Assembly: GCA_014529385.2 (NCBI GenBank)
Contig: CM043947.1
Coordinates: 132,731,391 to 132,795,390, forward strand
Source: Adiantum capillus-veneris
Lineage: Eukaryota > Streptophyta > Polypodiopsida > Polypodiales > Pteridaceae
DNA length: 64,000 nucleotides
Direction: 5' to 3'
Position numbers and translations under genes: made by a program. The notes beneath the pieces were generated by a model. It had not been told where the DNA came from. It saw nothing but the letters and a program-made list of their open reading frames with translations, and searched no databases. Positions 1 through 11,571 of the stretch are shown here, one piece after another. Position 1 is the first letter of the stretch. Each line of letters opens with the position of its first letter.

Positions 1-699
1 AGCAACCACTATAGTCACTATCATGTGCATATCTTGTTGGGGAGTTGAAGCCATGTGTGCGGTATTTTTTAATGCTAAATGATTCTAGAATATGTGTAAT
101 ATGGGTTTAGAATATGGAAACTCCGTTTGGATCATTGTAGCGTACATACACCACCTACAAGTTCTATGCGGGCAAAAATTGTCGGCTGATGGATGGCATC
201 GTAAAACTGCATGGAAAGTGAGCCAAAATGGAACATTGATGAAAACTGATTCATATCTATTATTTTAATGCTTATGCAAGTGACTCCATTGATTTAGAGA
301 TTTTTCTAACTCCGTTTGGGCTTTTTGACATCAAAGATGTTCTTTTTTGGGTAAAAAATGAGGTGAGAAGGATCTAGTTTTGGTCCAAAGTGGAAAAATG
401 ACTCAAAAATTGATACATCAGCAGTGAAAATTCTCTGGGAAAGAGAGAGAGGAGTACTTTTAAGTGAAAAAACCAGCAATTTTTCACTATTGTGCAATTG
501 CTTTCATGGTTGCTCAATCTATGCGTAGTGCAATCCTGCCTCTTCTCAATCTTGTCTCTGAACTTGTGAAGGAGTGAGCTAGGGTTTTCACTTATCAAAA
601 CGGTGTGTGGGCTTCAATTTAGAAGCTCCAAAACCTTTGCAAAATCAGAAAACGGTCGCTGTGAAGGTGGAAGCTCGTGTATTCCTTTCAACTGATGTT
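1..699. other. AT-rich stretch without a recognisable gene
   Basis: Short frames on the minus strand between 306 and 598 show no family motif and no gene-like structure. The stretch lies directly downstream (in minus-strand sense) of the Penelope-like reverse transcriptase relic and may hold its decayed 3' part, but nothing in the sequence proves this. Confidence 0.5.
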
Positions 700-703
700 A
701 CAA

Positions 704-1847
704 CTATGTAATTGGGGGCAAGGCTACATGATTCCATGAAAGAGGTTTGGGTTTTGAATGGGATTTGGGCTTGTATGAGAGTTGAGGTTTTATAGCTGAA
801 ACTTTACTCTTTTGAATTTTGTGAAAGGATCCATTATTAAGGCTAAGAATATTATCCATATACCTATAGGTGTGATTAAAATATGAAAGCCTATATTTTG
901 CTTCTGAATTTCTCATGGTATTAAGAAACCATTTATTTTCAAAGTGGGCTAGGTATAGGTTACACATGAGAAGGGAACAAGAAGACCCCATAGGAATATC
1001 TAGGCTTTGGTTGTAGCAAATGACCCTGACTATACAAAGCAATTGTCAAGAAGCCATGAGACAAGAAAAACCCATAGGAATACCCAGGCTTTGATTGTAG
1101 CAAATGCCCCCTGACTATACAGAGCAATTGTCAAGAAGCCATGAGACAAGGTTGCATTATTTAAGCTCATTGTAGTGAGAATTATGTGTTGAGTTGATCT
1201 TTTTTATCCATCTAGGTCTGTTAACAAGAGAATGAATAAAAGACTTTTCAAGTTAGCAATATTAAATGCAATCTTAATCATTTTTTCAAGGCATGTTTTA
1301 ACCCAAGATCACCACAGAGGGGGATGTTCTTGTAACATTGGGTGATATCTATAGAAAACATATGGAAAATTTGTTTGGGGAGGTTGAGAATAATCTCTAG
1401 TGTGAATCTTTTTACAATTTAGTATGGGTTATAATGGATTTTAAGAAAATCCAAAAACACCTTTTGTTTTACTTCACATACTAGTTCAAATTCAAATAAT
1501 TGAGATTCAAGTAGGAAGTAATGTCCTTAGTAATATTAGTAAAGACACACTTTGAGGCTCCATTTGAATTTATGTCTTTGATGTTTATAAGTTGGAAAGA
1601 GCAAAGGTACTTTGACAGAGTCAATAGAATAGCCAAGATCTAAACAATTTTTAATGATAATGCTCGTGACATCCCTAGGAGAAAGGTTAAGATGTGAAAA
1701 TTCATTTCCAGTAAGTCTTGATTGTGCAGCCAACCAAGCAAGATTTTTGCACATAAAAGTTGGATAATTAGCGGCTTTATCAAGGACAACAATGAACCAA
1801 TGTCGTGAAAGTTTCTGAAATTTCAACTTAGATTTGGAGTAATCCAA
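704..1847 (-). pseudogene. Penelope-like element reverse transcriptase relic
   Basis: Two minus-strand pieces read as one decayed reverse transcriptase. The upstream piece (1847-1536) has a VVLDKAANYPTFMCKN segment like the 'DKA.N...ICK' block of Penelope-type RTs, followed by a LLFPTYKHQRHKFKW segment in the place of the 'LPKLHK.P..FR' block. The downstream piece (1042-704) has DIPMGSSCSLLMCNLYLAHFE, then FNHTYRYMDNILSLNN, matching the 'GIPMGTNCAPLLADLFLYSYE' and 'FRYIDDVLSLNN' motifs. The catalytic pair reads DN instead of DD. Many stops separate the pieces, and no GIY-YIG endonuclease was seen. Penelope-like elements are known in conifers and some other non-flowering plants and algae. A group II intron RT is less likely because of the LSLNN signature. 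Confidence 0.7.
987..1150. repeat. Two-copy tandem duplication (period about 84 bp) inside the RT relic
   Basis: The segment starting CCCATAGGAATA at 987 recurs at 1071 and both copies run to GAGACAAG. The duplicated unit encodes (minus strand) the NQSL.IPMG motif of the RT, so the relic shows this catalytic-region motif twice. Confidence 0.85.
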
Positions 1848-1941
1848 ATACTATCAATAGATAGCCAATTTTGCGATAGGAGAGAGATCTTTTGAAAAAA
1901 ACATTGTTTATTGATTATATTAAATATATTTTCACAGTAAA

Positions 1942-2060
<119 letters not shown>

Positions 2061-2229
2061 GGCTTGGACTAGAGGTGAGCACCCACACAAAAATATATAT
2101 TCATACTAGTTATTAGGCCACACAACTAGGCAACCCAGGCTACACAAGTTGGCATATTGGCTAAGGCCACAACCACAAAAGAGCTAGCTCTACTACCAAC
2201 ACCTGTGAGATAGAGGCTTCGTAAGTATA

Positions 2230-3300
2230 TCTATTAGGTTGAGTGTAGAAAAACAACACTAAAGATAAGTGATATTTTCCAATACCTCCTCCCATACAAA
2301 ATGGTAATGTATCTCTACATGGTTTGTGCAACACAAAACATCAGGCTATGGACAATAGCAATACAACTTAGGTTGTCAATGTATGAAAGAATCTTTTGAT
2401 AGTGTAGCCCAACTCCACTAGAAACTTGCTCATCTAAGAAGTTTTGCATGTTGTAGCACACACAACAAAAAACTATGCCTCTCTAGAGGATAAGGAATGA
2501 AAAAACAGCCACCTATGGTAGCATTATCCTCAAGAGATGCAGAGTATACTCACAACAATGATCACATGAAACTAGGAACATGGAATGTTTGTTGACTCAA
2601 AGCATGCCATTCCTGGACATTATGGGTAGAATGTAGCACCCCCAACACTTGAGAAATCTTTCACAAATATTTTTCATTTCAAGTCCATGGGAGTGGAAAA
2701 GCCTCTCCTACATGGAACCTCTCCAATAGCTTGACTACTAAGAAACACATATACCACCTTAAGCCTTCATGACCTCCAAGCCCAAGAATAGGTGAAGTAG
2801 AGCAACATCAATCATCTTAACATGTTGGAAACAAATATATTTGGTCTCCACTCTATGTGCTTGGTGTTTCTTCCTGTTGTAATCAAAGTCGTCAGCATAG
2901 AGAATGAGAATAGTGAGTCCAAACTCAACTCTAGAAAAGTACAACTCGTAATCTATGATAGTAAGTCCAAACTCAACTCTAGAAAAGTATAGTTGGTAAT
3001 CTATAATAGAGCACTTGAAACCCTTCTCCCACAGAGTGCTCATTCTAAGCACATGGAACTTGACGTGTACCTTAGAGAGCCTTTTGCATATGGTACACGT
3101 GGTCCTTATTTCCAAAATAGCAAATCATATCACTTGGAAGGTTGACTTCACATCCATCTAGTAAATGGACTAGTGATCAACAAGTTACAATTCACAAAAT
3201 ACAACTTTTGAGACTTCCAATCAAACTTTTTTATGTCCTTCTTTGGTAGATGGACATAAGGATCACAAAAAAAAAAATCTAGATGCTCAAACCAAGGCTT
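2230..3300 (-). pseudogene. Ty1/copia reverse transcriptase and RNase H relic (3' part of a split element)
   Basis: Reading the minus strand downward, MDVKSTFQ appears near 3150. The segment 3115-2759 then gives CSIIDYQLYFSRVEFGLTI and LILYADDFDYNR followed by LLHLFLGLEV, i.e. the copia 'SIDYSLYF', 'LYVDD' and 'LHYFLGLEV' motifs. The active site is YADD. Near 2400-2300 a weak match to the RNase H end (SAIAI..., KHVEIHYHF) can be read in broken frames. About 50 bp around 2920-3000 are duplicated in tandem, repeating the IDYxLYFSRVEFGLTI segment. This is probably the 3' half of the copia element whose integrase lies at 24480-24910, separated by later insertions. Confidence 0.75.
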
Positions 3301-3315
3301 CATAAAATAGGAGGT

Positions 3316-3750
3316 GTCATAAAATCTGACTATGACATGGATAGTAGCGAAATTTAAATTACCATAGTGAACATTTCCTTTCAGAGGTTTTTTTAAGGAG
3401 GATAAGAAGAGTACTTGATTGAAAGTAGCAAAATGAACATTACACCTAATTACATGTAAAAGAGAGAGAGAGATAGAGAAATTGACAACAGTTGAGGACC
3501 GGATTTACTTGGAGCCGGCGGTCCCCCATCCAAAAGGCTTTTGTATTATAGATTCTCCCATGTAGAGAGACTTGATACAATACAAGATGTGTGTTCCATG
3601 ATACCATGTTGGTGTAATGAAGATGGAAAGCTTCATGCACCAAGATATGCCCTTAACTATCTTACCAAAGCATTAAATTGTCCCCGCCCTCATTCCCAAG
3701 ACCTCAAACACCTTCAAAGGTGGAGAGCACTAGCATGGAGTGAGGGAAGG
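3316..3750. repeat. LTR-like dispersed repeat, copy A, left part
   Basis: This segment shares long stretches with copies at about 57700-59130 (B) and 61716-62945 (C). Shared parts include a 'tagcgaaat...catagtgaacatt' start, a 'gagtacttgattgaaag' block, a 'gaggaccggatttac' block and the 'gatggaaagcttcatgcacca' block. It stops exactly at 3750, where a chromovirus LTR begins, and resumes at 23324 after a 5-bp duplication (GAAGG). The likely left end is TGTCATAAAA at 3316. Copy C has an initiator-Met primer-binding site next to it, so the family is an LTR; copy A may be a solo LTR. Confidence 0.7.
3746..3750. repeat. Target-site duplication GAAGG (left) of the chromovirus
   Basis: GAAGG immediately precedes the 5' LTR start TGTAAGG at 3751 and is repeated at 23324-23328 immediately after the 3' LTR end CTCACA. 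A 5-bp duplication is typical of Ty3/gypsy integration. Confidence 0.9.
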
Positions 3751-4455
3751 TGTAAGGTTTCCATCTTTCTTGCAAAAGAAATCACTATGTAAAGTTTTGT
3801 TCGAGTTTCTGAATGGCAAAAGTTGCTATTTCTAGCAGTTTTTAGTGATCAGATGTCGTTTTCGTATTGAAATTCTTGTAGAACTTTTAATTTCGGTCAA
3901 AGTCATGTTTTGTGAAATTTTTCCATAAATAGAAAGTTTTTGACCACCGGTATGGTCAAGGATCAATCGGCTCGTCAAACTATGCACCAACCCGATTTTC
4001 TTAAAAATAGGGTCCGGACGTCGGAGGCTACTATTTATGGCAGGTAGTTGTATCTATTACCTGCAGGTGTGTCTCAAGTTAGCAAGTTTCAGAATTGAAT
4101 TTGGATTAGAGTAAGTCTAGTTAGCCTAAGGTTAGCATTTTCTAAGGTATGTATGGCATGAATGTGGATGTGCGTGCATGGGTATGTATGGGCATGGATG
4201 TGCATGCATGGTCATGGTTATGCATGGGCATGAGTCCCCATCATGTATGGCCATGGGTCATGAGCATGGCTAGTCTTGTGAAAGGGCATGGAGAGTGTAG
4301 CATGGAGGCTAAGCATGGCCTAGATAAGGTGGAAACATGGGTCAAGAGTGAGGTGTGGCATAGTATGGGCAATGAGGCATGGACTTAGGCCACCACACCC
4401 CCTCAAAATAGTAAAGAGCTAGTGCTACCCCCCCTTGTGGAAATCGATTTGTAGA

Positions 4456-4456
4456 T

Positions 4457-4516
<60 letters not shown>
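4456..4516. repeat. Compound microsatellite (TG)n(AG)n within the 5' LTR
   Basis: TG repeats run into AG repeats. The 3' LTR has the same compound repeat at about 20880-20948, so it was part of the element before insertion and has since changed length. Confidence 0.95.
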
Positions 4517-4522
<6 letters not shown>

Positions 4523-6516
4523 ATAGGTAAGTGAGATAGGCAAGTGAGGACACCTTACTAGGGAACCCCCACACCTAGCATGGCACTTGGAGGTGTGTGT
4601 GTGTTTGTATGGGATCTCTAGTTCCAATTTAGCAAGGCAAATCGAACCTCCTTGAGAGGGATGCCTATATAAGAGTAGCTTCAACCCTCTCTAGACACAC
4701 ACAATCCCCAAGACAGTGCAAGGAAGTGTTGCTGCTAGAGTGAATTTTTGTGAAGCCTTTTCTACATCACATAGTACATAAATGAGATCTTAACCAAGGG
4801 TAATTAAATTATGTTTATGCTAATCCTATTGCTCCATATCCTCTTTTCTCTAGAGGATTCCTATGTTGAACCTAATTATGCTAGCTGTCTACAACATTAA
4901 ACAATATATTCTCTATTATAATCCATGTGAAGTTTTGTCAATGGTTTCCATATTGTAGTTCCATTATTGGATTAAGGAGCACCTCACTTCTTAAGTATAT
5001 TTAGTTTTTTGAATCGAGCATAAGTTTATGCACATAACTATCATTACTAGTTAAGTATGTTGTGCATAATTATGATTGTAAAGCTCTTTCACCTATGATT
5101 CTCTAAGATATGGCGAATCTTTTTCTCTTTGTTATGCACCCAAATTGAAGTATAATTAAAGTGATAAAAACCTTGATTTATCCATAAAATTAGGGCAAAA
5201 TTATGAGAATTCTTGCATACTAAAAGATGCATAGTTAGATTCTTGTTTTGCACTAGTAAATTATGCATGATAGTGCGTAAGTTAATCAATTGGTATTTGC
5301 ATAGTTATAGTCTATCATTGTGTGTTACGTAGGTGCATCTAGTTAGTGCATTAATCTTGATCTCATATTGTATATGGAAGAAGTCTTGGTTATGATAATC
5401 TTAGGGTGAGTTTATGAGTAATTAGGGCATCATCATCTCGTTGTATTCTTGAGTTAGCTTTCACACTTATAATTGTGAAAGCTTTGTACATTAGCCTAGA
5501 ATTAAGTATAAGATTAAGGCTATCCTTGTCAAGTTTTCTCATTGGTTGTCGTGGGAATTTTTCGTACCACACATAGTCTGTTCGTTTTTCCGAAAGAACG
5601 TCTAATCCTAGTAGTGAGAAATGGCTCCCAAAATAACTCGGTTTGGTGGTGCTAACGACCGTGAGACGGGAACTAGAAACATGGTGACCAACGGTAAAGC
5701 ACCAATGAGAGAGGGAAACCCGGCTATCTCACGAAGCGACGAGGAGGAAATTCATGAGGTAGGGTGGATTTTAGTTTGTACCTTACATAAGCATTGCATT
5801 ACGATAACTTTAGGAATGTCTAAACTTCCCTGAGATATGTTGGAAATCCAACTGAGACAACGGCATAAGTACTTTAATGGTTTTATCTAAATTTAAATAG
5901 GAAAAAAATGTTTTATGGAAAGATTGCATTGAGGTAGGAAAGAATGGTTGTTAGGAAAAACTATCTCAACCAAATTTCATTCATTATTCCAATGTCGACT
6001 TAGTCCGAACCCCCTATTGATAACAGGGCGGTAGCTCGTGAAGTTATCGCAGGAGCTAAATCCACGACTTGCTTTTTATGTGGTGGATATGTCCATCGCT
6101 TTTTTTTGATGCGGTGGATATGTCCATGGCTTGCTTTTGATGCGGTGGATATATGATTTTACTCGGAGAGTTACTCCAGGAATTGGATGGATCATGGACT
6201 GGTTGTATGGGTGGCCAGTTGACAACAGGTGGAGTTAACACTCGTTGGAGGTCGTCACGACTCCAGGACATTGGAATTTTTAATGAAATATTGTATTGTT
6301 GAGTACTTTTTCCTAGGAAAGATATGTTTTGGTGCCGATCTTTCTTGATTGAAGGGATTGTCTTAAGGAACTTGTATTGAGGAAATATAATGAAGGAATC
6401 ATAAGTGTCGAACAACAATGTGTTAGTAATTAGGCCACACAAAGACTCTGTGTGAGTGCGGGGTGGAAAGTGGGGGCTTGGCTTGGTGTACCAAAGCCTA
6501 CGAGACGGGTGGTCCC

Positions 6517-6759
6517 TGTTAGGTAAAGGCGGTGTGCCTCACCGTGCTTTGCCATGTCCGTCGACCAGTGTCCGGCTACCCACATTTATCTCCTTATTCT
6601 TTATACATACAAAGAATAAGGAGCTCTCACTTACATTCTCACACGATGCTCACATAATGAGATTTGGGAGCTCCACCTCACATCCTGTGTTGTGCTCTCT
6701 CTCTCTCCTCTCTCCCCTTCGCACTCTTGGTGCACGCGCACCTCATCCACGCACTCACA
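6517..6759. mobile_element. Small solo LTR (TRIM-like), 243 bp, nested in the 5' LTR
   Basis: The insert begins TGTTAGGTAAAG and ends CACTCACA, and GTCCC stands on both sides (6512-6516 and 6760-6764). The 3' LTR has the uninterrupted site GGTCCCGATCAG near 22970. TG...CA ends plus a 5-bp duplication mark it as a solo LTR of a small LTR element. It contains no coding sequence. Confidence 0.88.
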
Positions 6760-7117
6760 GTCCCGATCAGACGGGAACTCTCTACCCTATATGATAGAAA
6801 TACGAAATTAGATATCTTATTACGCCAGAGTGGCAGGAACTCGGTGTACGTGTCTTTAAAAGTTATGGGAAAAAAAGGCACCGAGGTTTCTTCTCTTCCT
6901 GGAAGATGAGATTAGGACCGATAATACGTAGTTATGCTTCCCCTGTGGGGCGGAGCTAGTTTCCTTTCATTGGTGACTTGACTCAACTCATAAAGTGATG
7001 AGAGACCATCCATTGGTTTCATTCTTAACCAATTTTAGTTTGCTTCCGCATAGGATATAGCGATAGTCAGGTGTCCTCCAGCTCTGTCAGGGTGAGACAG
7101 GGAGGGGACCTCACAGC

Positions 7118-7129
7118 TGGTATGAGAGC
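7118..7129 (+). promoter_or_regulatory. Primer-binding site of the chromovirus (tRNA-iMet type)
   Basis: TGGTATGAGAGC follows two bases after the 5' LTR and differs by one base from the usual plant TGGTATCAGAGC, complementary to the 3' end of initiator Met tRNA. Confidence 0.88.
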
Positions 7130-7985
7130 TTAGGGTTAAGAGCCTAGGTTAGTTTGGAAAAATTCGTATTGTCTGAAAATTTTAAAAACAAGAAAAATTG
7201 GATAGCTAATCCAAGGCTTATGCGTCATTTTTTGGAAGATCCTGTGGTTGAATATCGCAAGTTCCAAGTCTTCAAGCTTATTTATGAGAGTGCCTATCGT
7301 TCTCCAAACTATCTTCCCGATGGAGCATGATGGAGCTGCTGATGAAGGCTCACACTCCTCATTCGACTCGGGTAGATAAAGGTTGGGAGCTTGACTGGAG
7401 CAATGAAGGTGGGATTTATCATCAATGCTTGGAAGCTGGGATGTCTTACCATAGACTTAAAGAAACTACGCTGGGCAGATGAACTGAGAGTAGTTTAGTT
7501 GTACTACTTCTTGGGTACAAACTCGACTATCACTGTTCCCACTTATCCAAGAGGCACGGAGAAACCCTTGAACGAATGGCTATGGGAGAAAGTGGTGGAG
7601 ATAATTTCATATCAAAGACTCAGAACTTTTTCCATTCCTCAGAGTACCCCTAAGAATATGGATCTTGTAATTTACTTCCGGATCTCCAATGAGTATAGAA
7701 ACTACTATACCAATCAGTTAGAAGATTGTAGAAATGTGACTACAAACACCCATCGTTTGTATCACCATATTCCAAGTTAGCCGGCAATGCGGATTCTTTA
7801 GATGCTGCAAAAATTTTTAATAATTTAGGATGAGATACCCTAAGCCTCTTTTGTAAGGCTATCCTCGTAAATATTCACTTTATGAACAAAGAACCAAGTC
7901 TTTTGAATTGAGTGTCTTAATCTTGTGTCTATTCTGAAGTTAAATCTTAGTCGTGTGATAAGTCTTTAAATTTGTCAGTCTACCG
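7130..7985 (+). pseudogene. Leader with broken coding-like sequence of unknown function
   Basis: Between the primer-binding site and gag, three short frames read like former coding sequence. One at about 7218-7330 contains EDPVVEYRKFQVFKLIYESAY, one at about 7320-7480 contains GWELDWSNEGGIYHQCLEAG, and one lies at 7499-7780 (93 codons). They lie in different frames and resemble no gag domain I recognise. They could be an additional open reading frame or an N-terminal gag extension that has decayed. Confidence 0.35.
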
Positions 7986-8019
7986 ATCTTATGAAATCAT
8001 GTAGGTACCTCCTTCTGCT

Positions 8020-8994
8020 CTTTATACAGCAATTTAGGAGAAAAAACTTCTTCTCAAGCAAGCGCAGCCCCCCAACTTCAAAGGTGAAGGGGTTAACGTG
8101 GAACAAGATGCAGAGGTTTGGATCGAGGCCATGGAGGATTATTTTGAAGCTTCGGGAACTCATTCGTAGAATCAAACTATGCTGGCCATGTTCCGACTTA
8201 CCGGAGACGCCAAAATATGGTGGAAACAACATTGTCGGGACTCCAACATTGTTGGATCTTCTCAGTCATGGGAAGAAATTAAGACTACGGTGACTGAACG
8301 CTACTTACCCCCAGCTCATAGGGCCATCAAAATGAACGAGTTTTTCTCACACAAGCAGCTATCCTTGACTGTAAAGGAGTATTACTCCAAGTTCGTGACT
8401 CTGAAGAGATATGCGCCAAATATGACCTTGAAACAGCAAGGGGCCAGGTTCTGCCAAGGCCTCATATAACCATTAAACAGTAGATTGAAAGCTCTTAGAC
8501 CAACAACATTGCAAGATGCTTTGTGAAGAGCCAAGCCATTAGCTGTGGAAATCATGAAAGCAGCTAAGGGCAAAAGAAATTACTTAGCGAAGAGGGCCAG
8601 AAAAAATAATTGATATAACAGACAGACGAACCTTGCTTATCAGAATCGTCCCGTGGTAGCTATTTCAACAGCTACCGAATTTCCCAATGTGCGCTGCTAT
8701 GAATGCCAAGAGTATGGCCATTATAGAAACAAGTGTCCCAAGAAGTCTCGTGCATCCGGTGCAAATGCAGTACCTCTCAATGCCAACGGAAGAGGTCAAC
8801 CGAATAATCGTGGAGGACGAGGAAGAGGAGGCAGAGGACGAGGGCATGGTGCAGTTGCTAGGGCAAATGCTACAGTTGGACAACCGATTGTAGGAGATGA
8901 AGCAGACGAAAGGGCAGTGCTGCATGCTGCCATAGATAATCATGGTACTCGCGAGCAGTATGTTGTTATTCAAGCTCCTGGTGTGCCAAGGTGA
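8020..8994 (+). pseudogene. gag of the chromovirus (capsid region and CCHC knuckle)
   Basis: The capsid part reads NVEQDAEVWIEAMEDYFEA, then MLAMFRLTGDAKIWWKQH (8179 onward) and the WEEIKTTVTERYLPP block, the usual Retrotrans_gag pattern with paired tryptophans. A stop at about 8466 and a frame change precede the nucleocapsid. The zinc knuckle at 8695-8736 is intact: CYECQEYGHYRNKC, CX2CX4HX4C, followed by an RG-rich basic tail. The gene is broken by at least three stops or shifts. Confidence 0.85.
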
Positions 8995-9845
8995 TAAAGC
9001 TGAATTCCTCATAGACTGTGGAAGTACGCATTCATTTCTATCTCCTAGATGCATGAGAAAGTTAAAGCTAAGCCAGTATCCTGCGAGTAGACTAGTAGTA
9101 GAACTAGCTAATGGGAAGAAAGTGTTATCTCAACATTCTGCAGGCTTGAAAGATTTTGATTTAGAGGGTTATGCTACTTCTGTGCAGTTTCGTACTTTAC
9201 CTTTAGGAATTTATGACGGAATTTTAGGAATGGATTGGTTGAAAAAGAACCAAGTCCATATTCATTGTGCTCAAGGAAACTTTACGTTCATAGGTAACCT
9301 CGGGAATGAAGTTCTAGTTCAAGGGAAAAATGGGATGCCCAAGGCTCATTTAGTTAAAGCCAGTAGACTTTCAAAGGGACTCAAAAAGGGACAACAGATT
9401 TACGTTGTGAAGCTTAACAAGGTGGAACAATCAGATTTGAACGTTCACCTAGAATGGTTGAAAGAATATGCCGATGTTTTCCCAGAAGATTTGACCAATC
9501 TACCACCGTATTGTGAGGTAGATCATGGAATAGAAACTATACCAAGGTGTGAACCTGTTTCTAAGAGACCGTACAAGATGTCGTGACCAGAAGCTATAAA
9601 ACTTAAAGAACAACTTAGGCAACTGATCGAGCAAGGGTTCATTAGACCTAGTACTTCTCCTTGGGGTGCACTAATTCTTTTTCAAAAAAAGAAGGATGGA
9701 TCTTTGTGGCTATGCACAGATTATCATGGGCTTAACCAAGTGACTGTCAAGAACAAGTATCCAATTCCAAGAATTGACAAATTGTTGGATAGACTCCATG
9801 GATCCAAGATCTTTTCAAAGATTGATCTTTGATAAGGATATTATC
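8942..9845 (+). pseudogene. Protease and N-terminal reverse transcriptase of the chromovirus
   Basis: The protease motif is FLIDCGSTHSFLSP, where the usual DSG or DTG triad has become DCG; YDGILGMDWL follows. A stop at 9584-9586 precedes the RT start. RT then reads [54 protein letters not shown] and FSKIDL, followed by stops at about 9831. After GYYQIRI the sequence jumps to LTGLLKKG, so the RT palm with YVDD is missing. No active RT can come from this copy. Confidence 0.88.
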
Positions 9846-9929
9846 AGATCAGAATATTATTAGGATATTACCTTTGACAGGACTTCTGAAGAAAGGAATG
9901 CGAATCGATTAGAAAGTAGAGCATGAAGA

Positions 9930-10860
9930 TAGTTTTGCAGAGTTAAAGAGATATTTAGTGTCTTCTCCTATATTAAAGCTTTCAGATTTTAGTAAGGATT
10001 TTGAAGTTGTGACCGATGCCAGCACTCTTGCCTTAGGAGGAGTTCTTACTCAAGAAGGGAGACGAGTAGCTTTTACCTCTCGCAAGCTTAGAGATCATGA
10101 GAAGAATTATCCGACTCACGATCTAGAACTTCTTGATGTCATCCATGCATTGAAACTATGGAGACATTATCTTTTGAGTCACAAATTTCAGCTAGTTACC
10201 AACCACAAGATCTTAAAGTGGATCTTTACGCTACTTAACCTCAACATGAGACAGAGGAGGTGGATTGAACTTCTTCAAGAGTACGATTTGGATATCAAGT
10301 ACCGACCTAGAAAGGACAATGTAGTTGTAGATGGACTTAGTCGAAATCTTTCCTCAATGCTATCTTTATACCCAATAATCCTATTCTGGAAAGGATTAGA
10401 GAAGATTCTTCAAATGACCCAGAGTATCAACGAGCGACTGTTAGTGCATATTCAACAAGGAGAAGGATCTAAATTAACTTCTAGACCGGCTAAAGACTAT
10501 TCTCTTCAAGGGGAATTTCTTTATCTTGGTCAAAGACTTTATGTACCTAAGGATCTAGCACTAAAGAAAGCAATTTTATTTGAGGCTCATGATAGCCCAA
10601 CTTCTGGACATCCAGGGTATGCAAAGACCTTGAACACAGTCAAAAGAAGTTATTCTTGGCCAGCAATGAAAGGCGATGTTATTTGTTACGTAAACCAGTG
10701 TTTATCTTGTCAGCAAATTAAAGCCAAACGAATCAAGCTTCCCGGGCAACTCAAACCTCTTGATATACCTCAAATGAAATGGGAGTGTATTAGTATGGAT
10801 TTTGTCACCAGAAAATCTTTAGTCTACATGGGTTATCGGGAAGAATAGTCAGTGATAGCA
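9930..10860 (+). pseudogene. RNase H and N-terminal integrase of the chromovirus, cut by the H3 element
   Basis: From 9958 an open frame of 296 codons gives VVTDASTLALGGVLTQ (RNase H start), KNYPTHDLELLDVIHALKLWRHYL, IKYRPRKDNVVVDGLSR (RNase H end). The integrase zinc finger follows, with GHPGYAKTLNTVKR and CYVNQCLSCQQIK (HHCC pattern), then WECISMDFVT. The frame reaches a stop at 10846-10848 and is interrupted at 10866, and the same frame resumes at 19207. Confidence 0.9.
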
Positions 10861-10865
10861 TTAGG
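10861..10865. repeat. TTAGG duplication, left side of the H3-carrying insertion
   Basis: TTAGG occurs here and again at 19202-19206. Removing 10866-19206 joins the integrase codons in frame (GCA TTA GGT TCT AGA...), giving SVIALGSRLIYIAFF and continuing to the integrase core. The 5-bp length is inferred from this joint and not from a sequenced empty site. Confidence 0.7.
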
Positions 10866-10994
10866 AAAAAATTGGACCCCCTTGGGGCCATGTAAGGATC
10901 CCTAATTTTAAGGGATTAAAGCTAATTTTGTAGGGGATGGAGGGAACAAATACAATAAATAGGGCTACTTTTGTAGCTCTCTCTCTAACTTCTC

Positions 10995-11110
10995 TCTAGA
11001 TAGGGGAGGGGGGGAAAGTAGGGAATGAGGGTGGTAAAGTAGGAGGAATAGGGGGGATAAAGTAGGAGAGAGAGGGGAGTAAAAAGAGAGAGAGGAGTAA
11101 AGGTAGAGAG
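10995..11110. repeat. G-rich subterminal region, left end of the H3 element
   Basis: The + strand holds many G runs separated by AAAGTAGG-like spacers, starting at CTAGATAGGGGAGGGG. The right end (19096-19155) has a similar G-rich block on the - strand, also starting CTAGAGGGAGG. They may be degenerate subterminal repeats where a transposase binds, or G-quadruplex-forming DNA. Confidence 0.4.
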
Positions 11111-11571
11111 AAGAACCATTCTCTCTCTACCTATCACCAAACAAAGAAAGTAAGTAGTTATGACAAAAGCCACTTTTCAGTTCGTGCATCAATTTACCCC
11201 CAAAAAATGATTTTTTTATAAAATCTTCAAAATGGATCTTTTAAGCTTTCAAAAGGTCCCTATATATATATATATATAAAACAATATTTTTTAAGAAGAA
11301 TCTAGCGTTTATAAGCTCCAAATCTAAAATTCCTTGAGTCCCTCTCTACATTAACTCCAAGAATAAATAGGCAATGCCACATCATCAAAACGTCCATCTA
11401 ATAAAGCCTAAAAATTGAAATTTTTAAAATTTAAAAATTTCCCTCCTTTGAGCTAAAAAATTGAACCTATATATGAAAAAATATATTTTAAAGTCTTTTT
11501 ATCCCAAAAATTGTCTGTTTATCCCAAAAAGTATATCTTATCAAATTTTTTTCCCATCATAACTTTTCACC

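Larger units (their letters stand above)
3751..7115 (+). repeat. 5' LTR of the chromovirus
   Basis: TG...CA bounded, 3365 bp, matching 20183-23323 along its length. It contains a (TG)n(AG)n microsatellite at about 4456-4516 and many scattered differences and small indels relative to the 3' LTR, so the insertion is not recent. It is about 220 bp longer than its partner, mainly because of a 243-bp insert at 6517-6759. Frames inside it (for example 4149-4388 and 5621-5833) are repeated in the other LTR and carry no family motif. Confidence 0.9.

Noticed and set aside
4149-4388. Met/Trp-rich frame repeated in both chromovirus LTRs (also at 20588-20806) as a gene
   Set aside because: Encoded by a GCATGG/CATGGG-type simple sequence inside LTRs, with no domain and differing lengths between copies.
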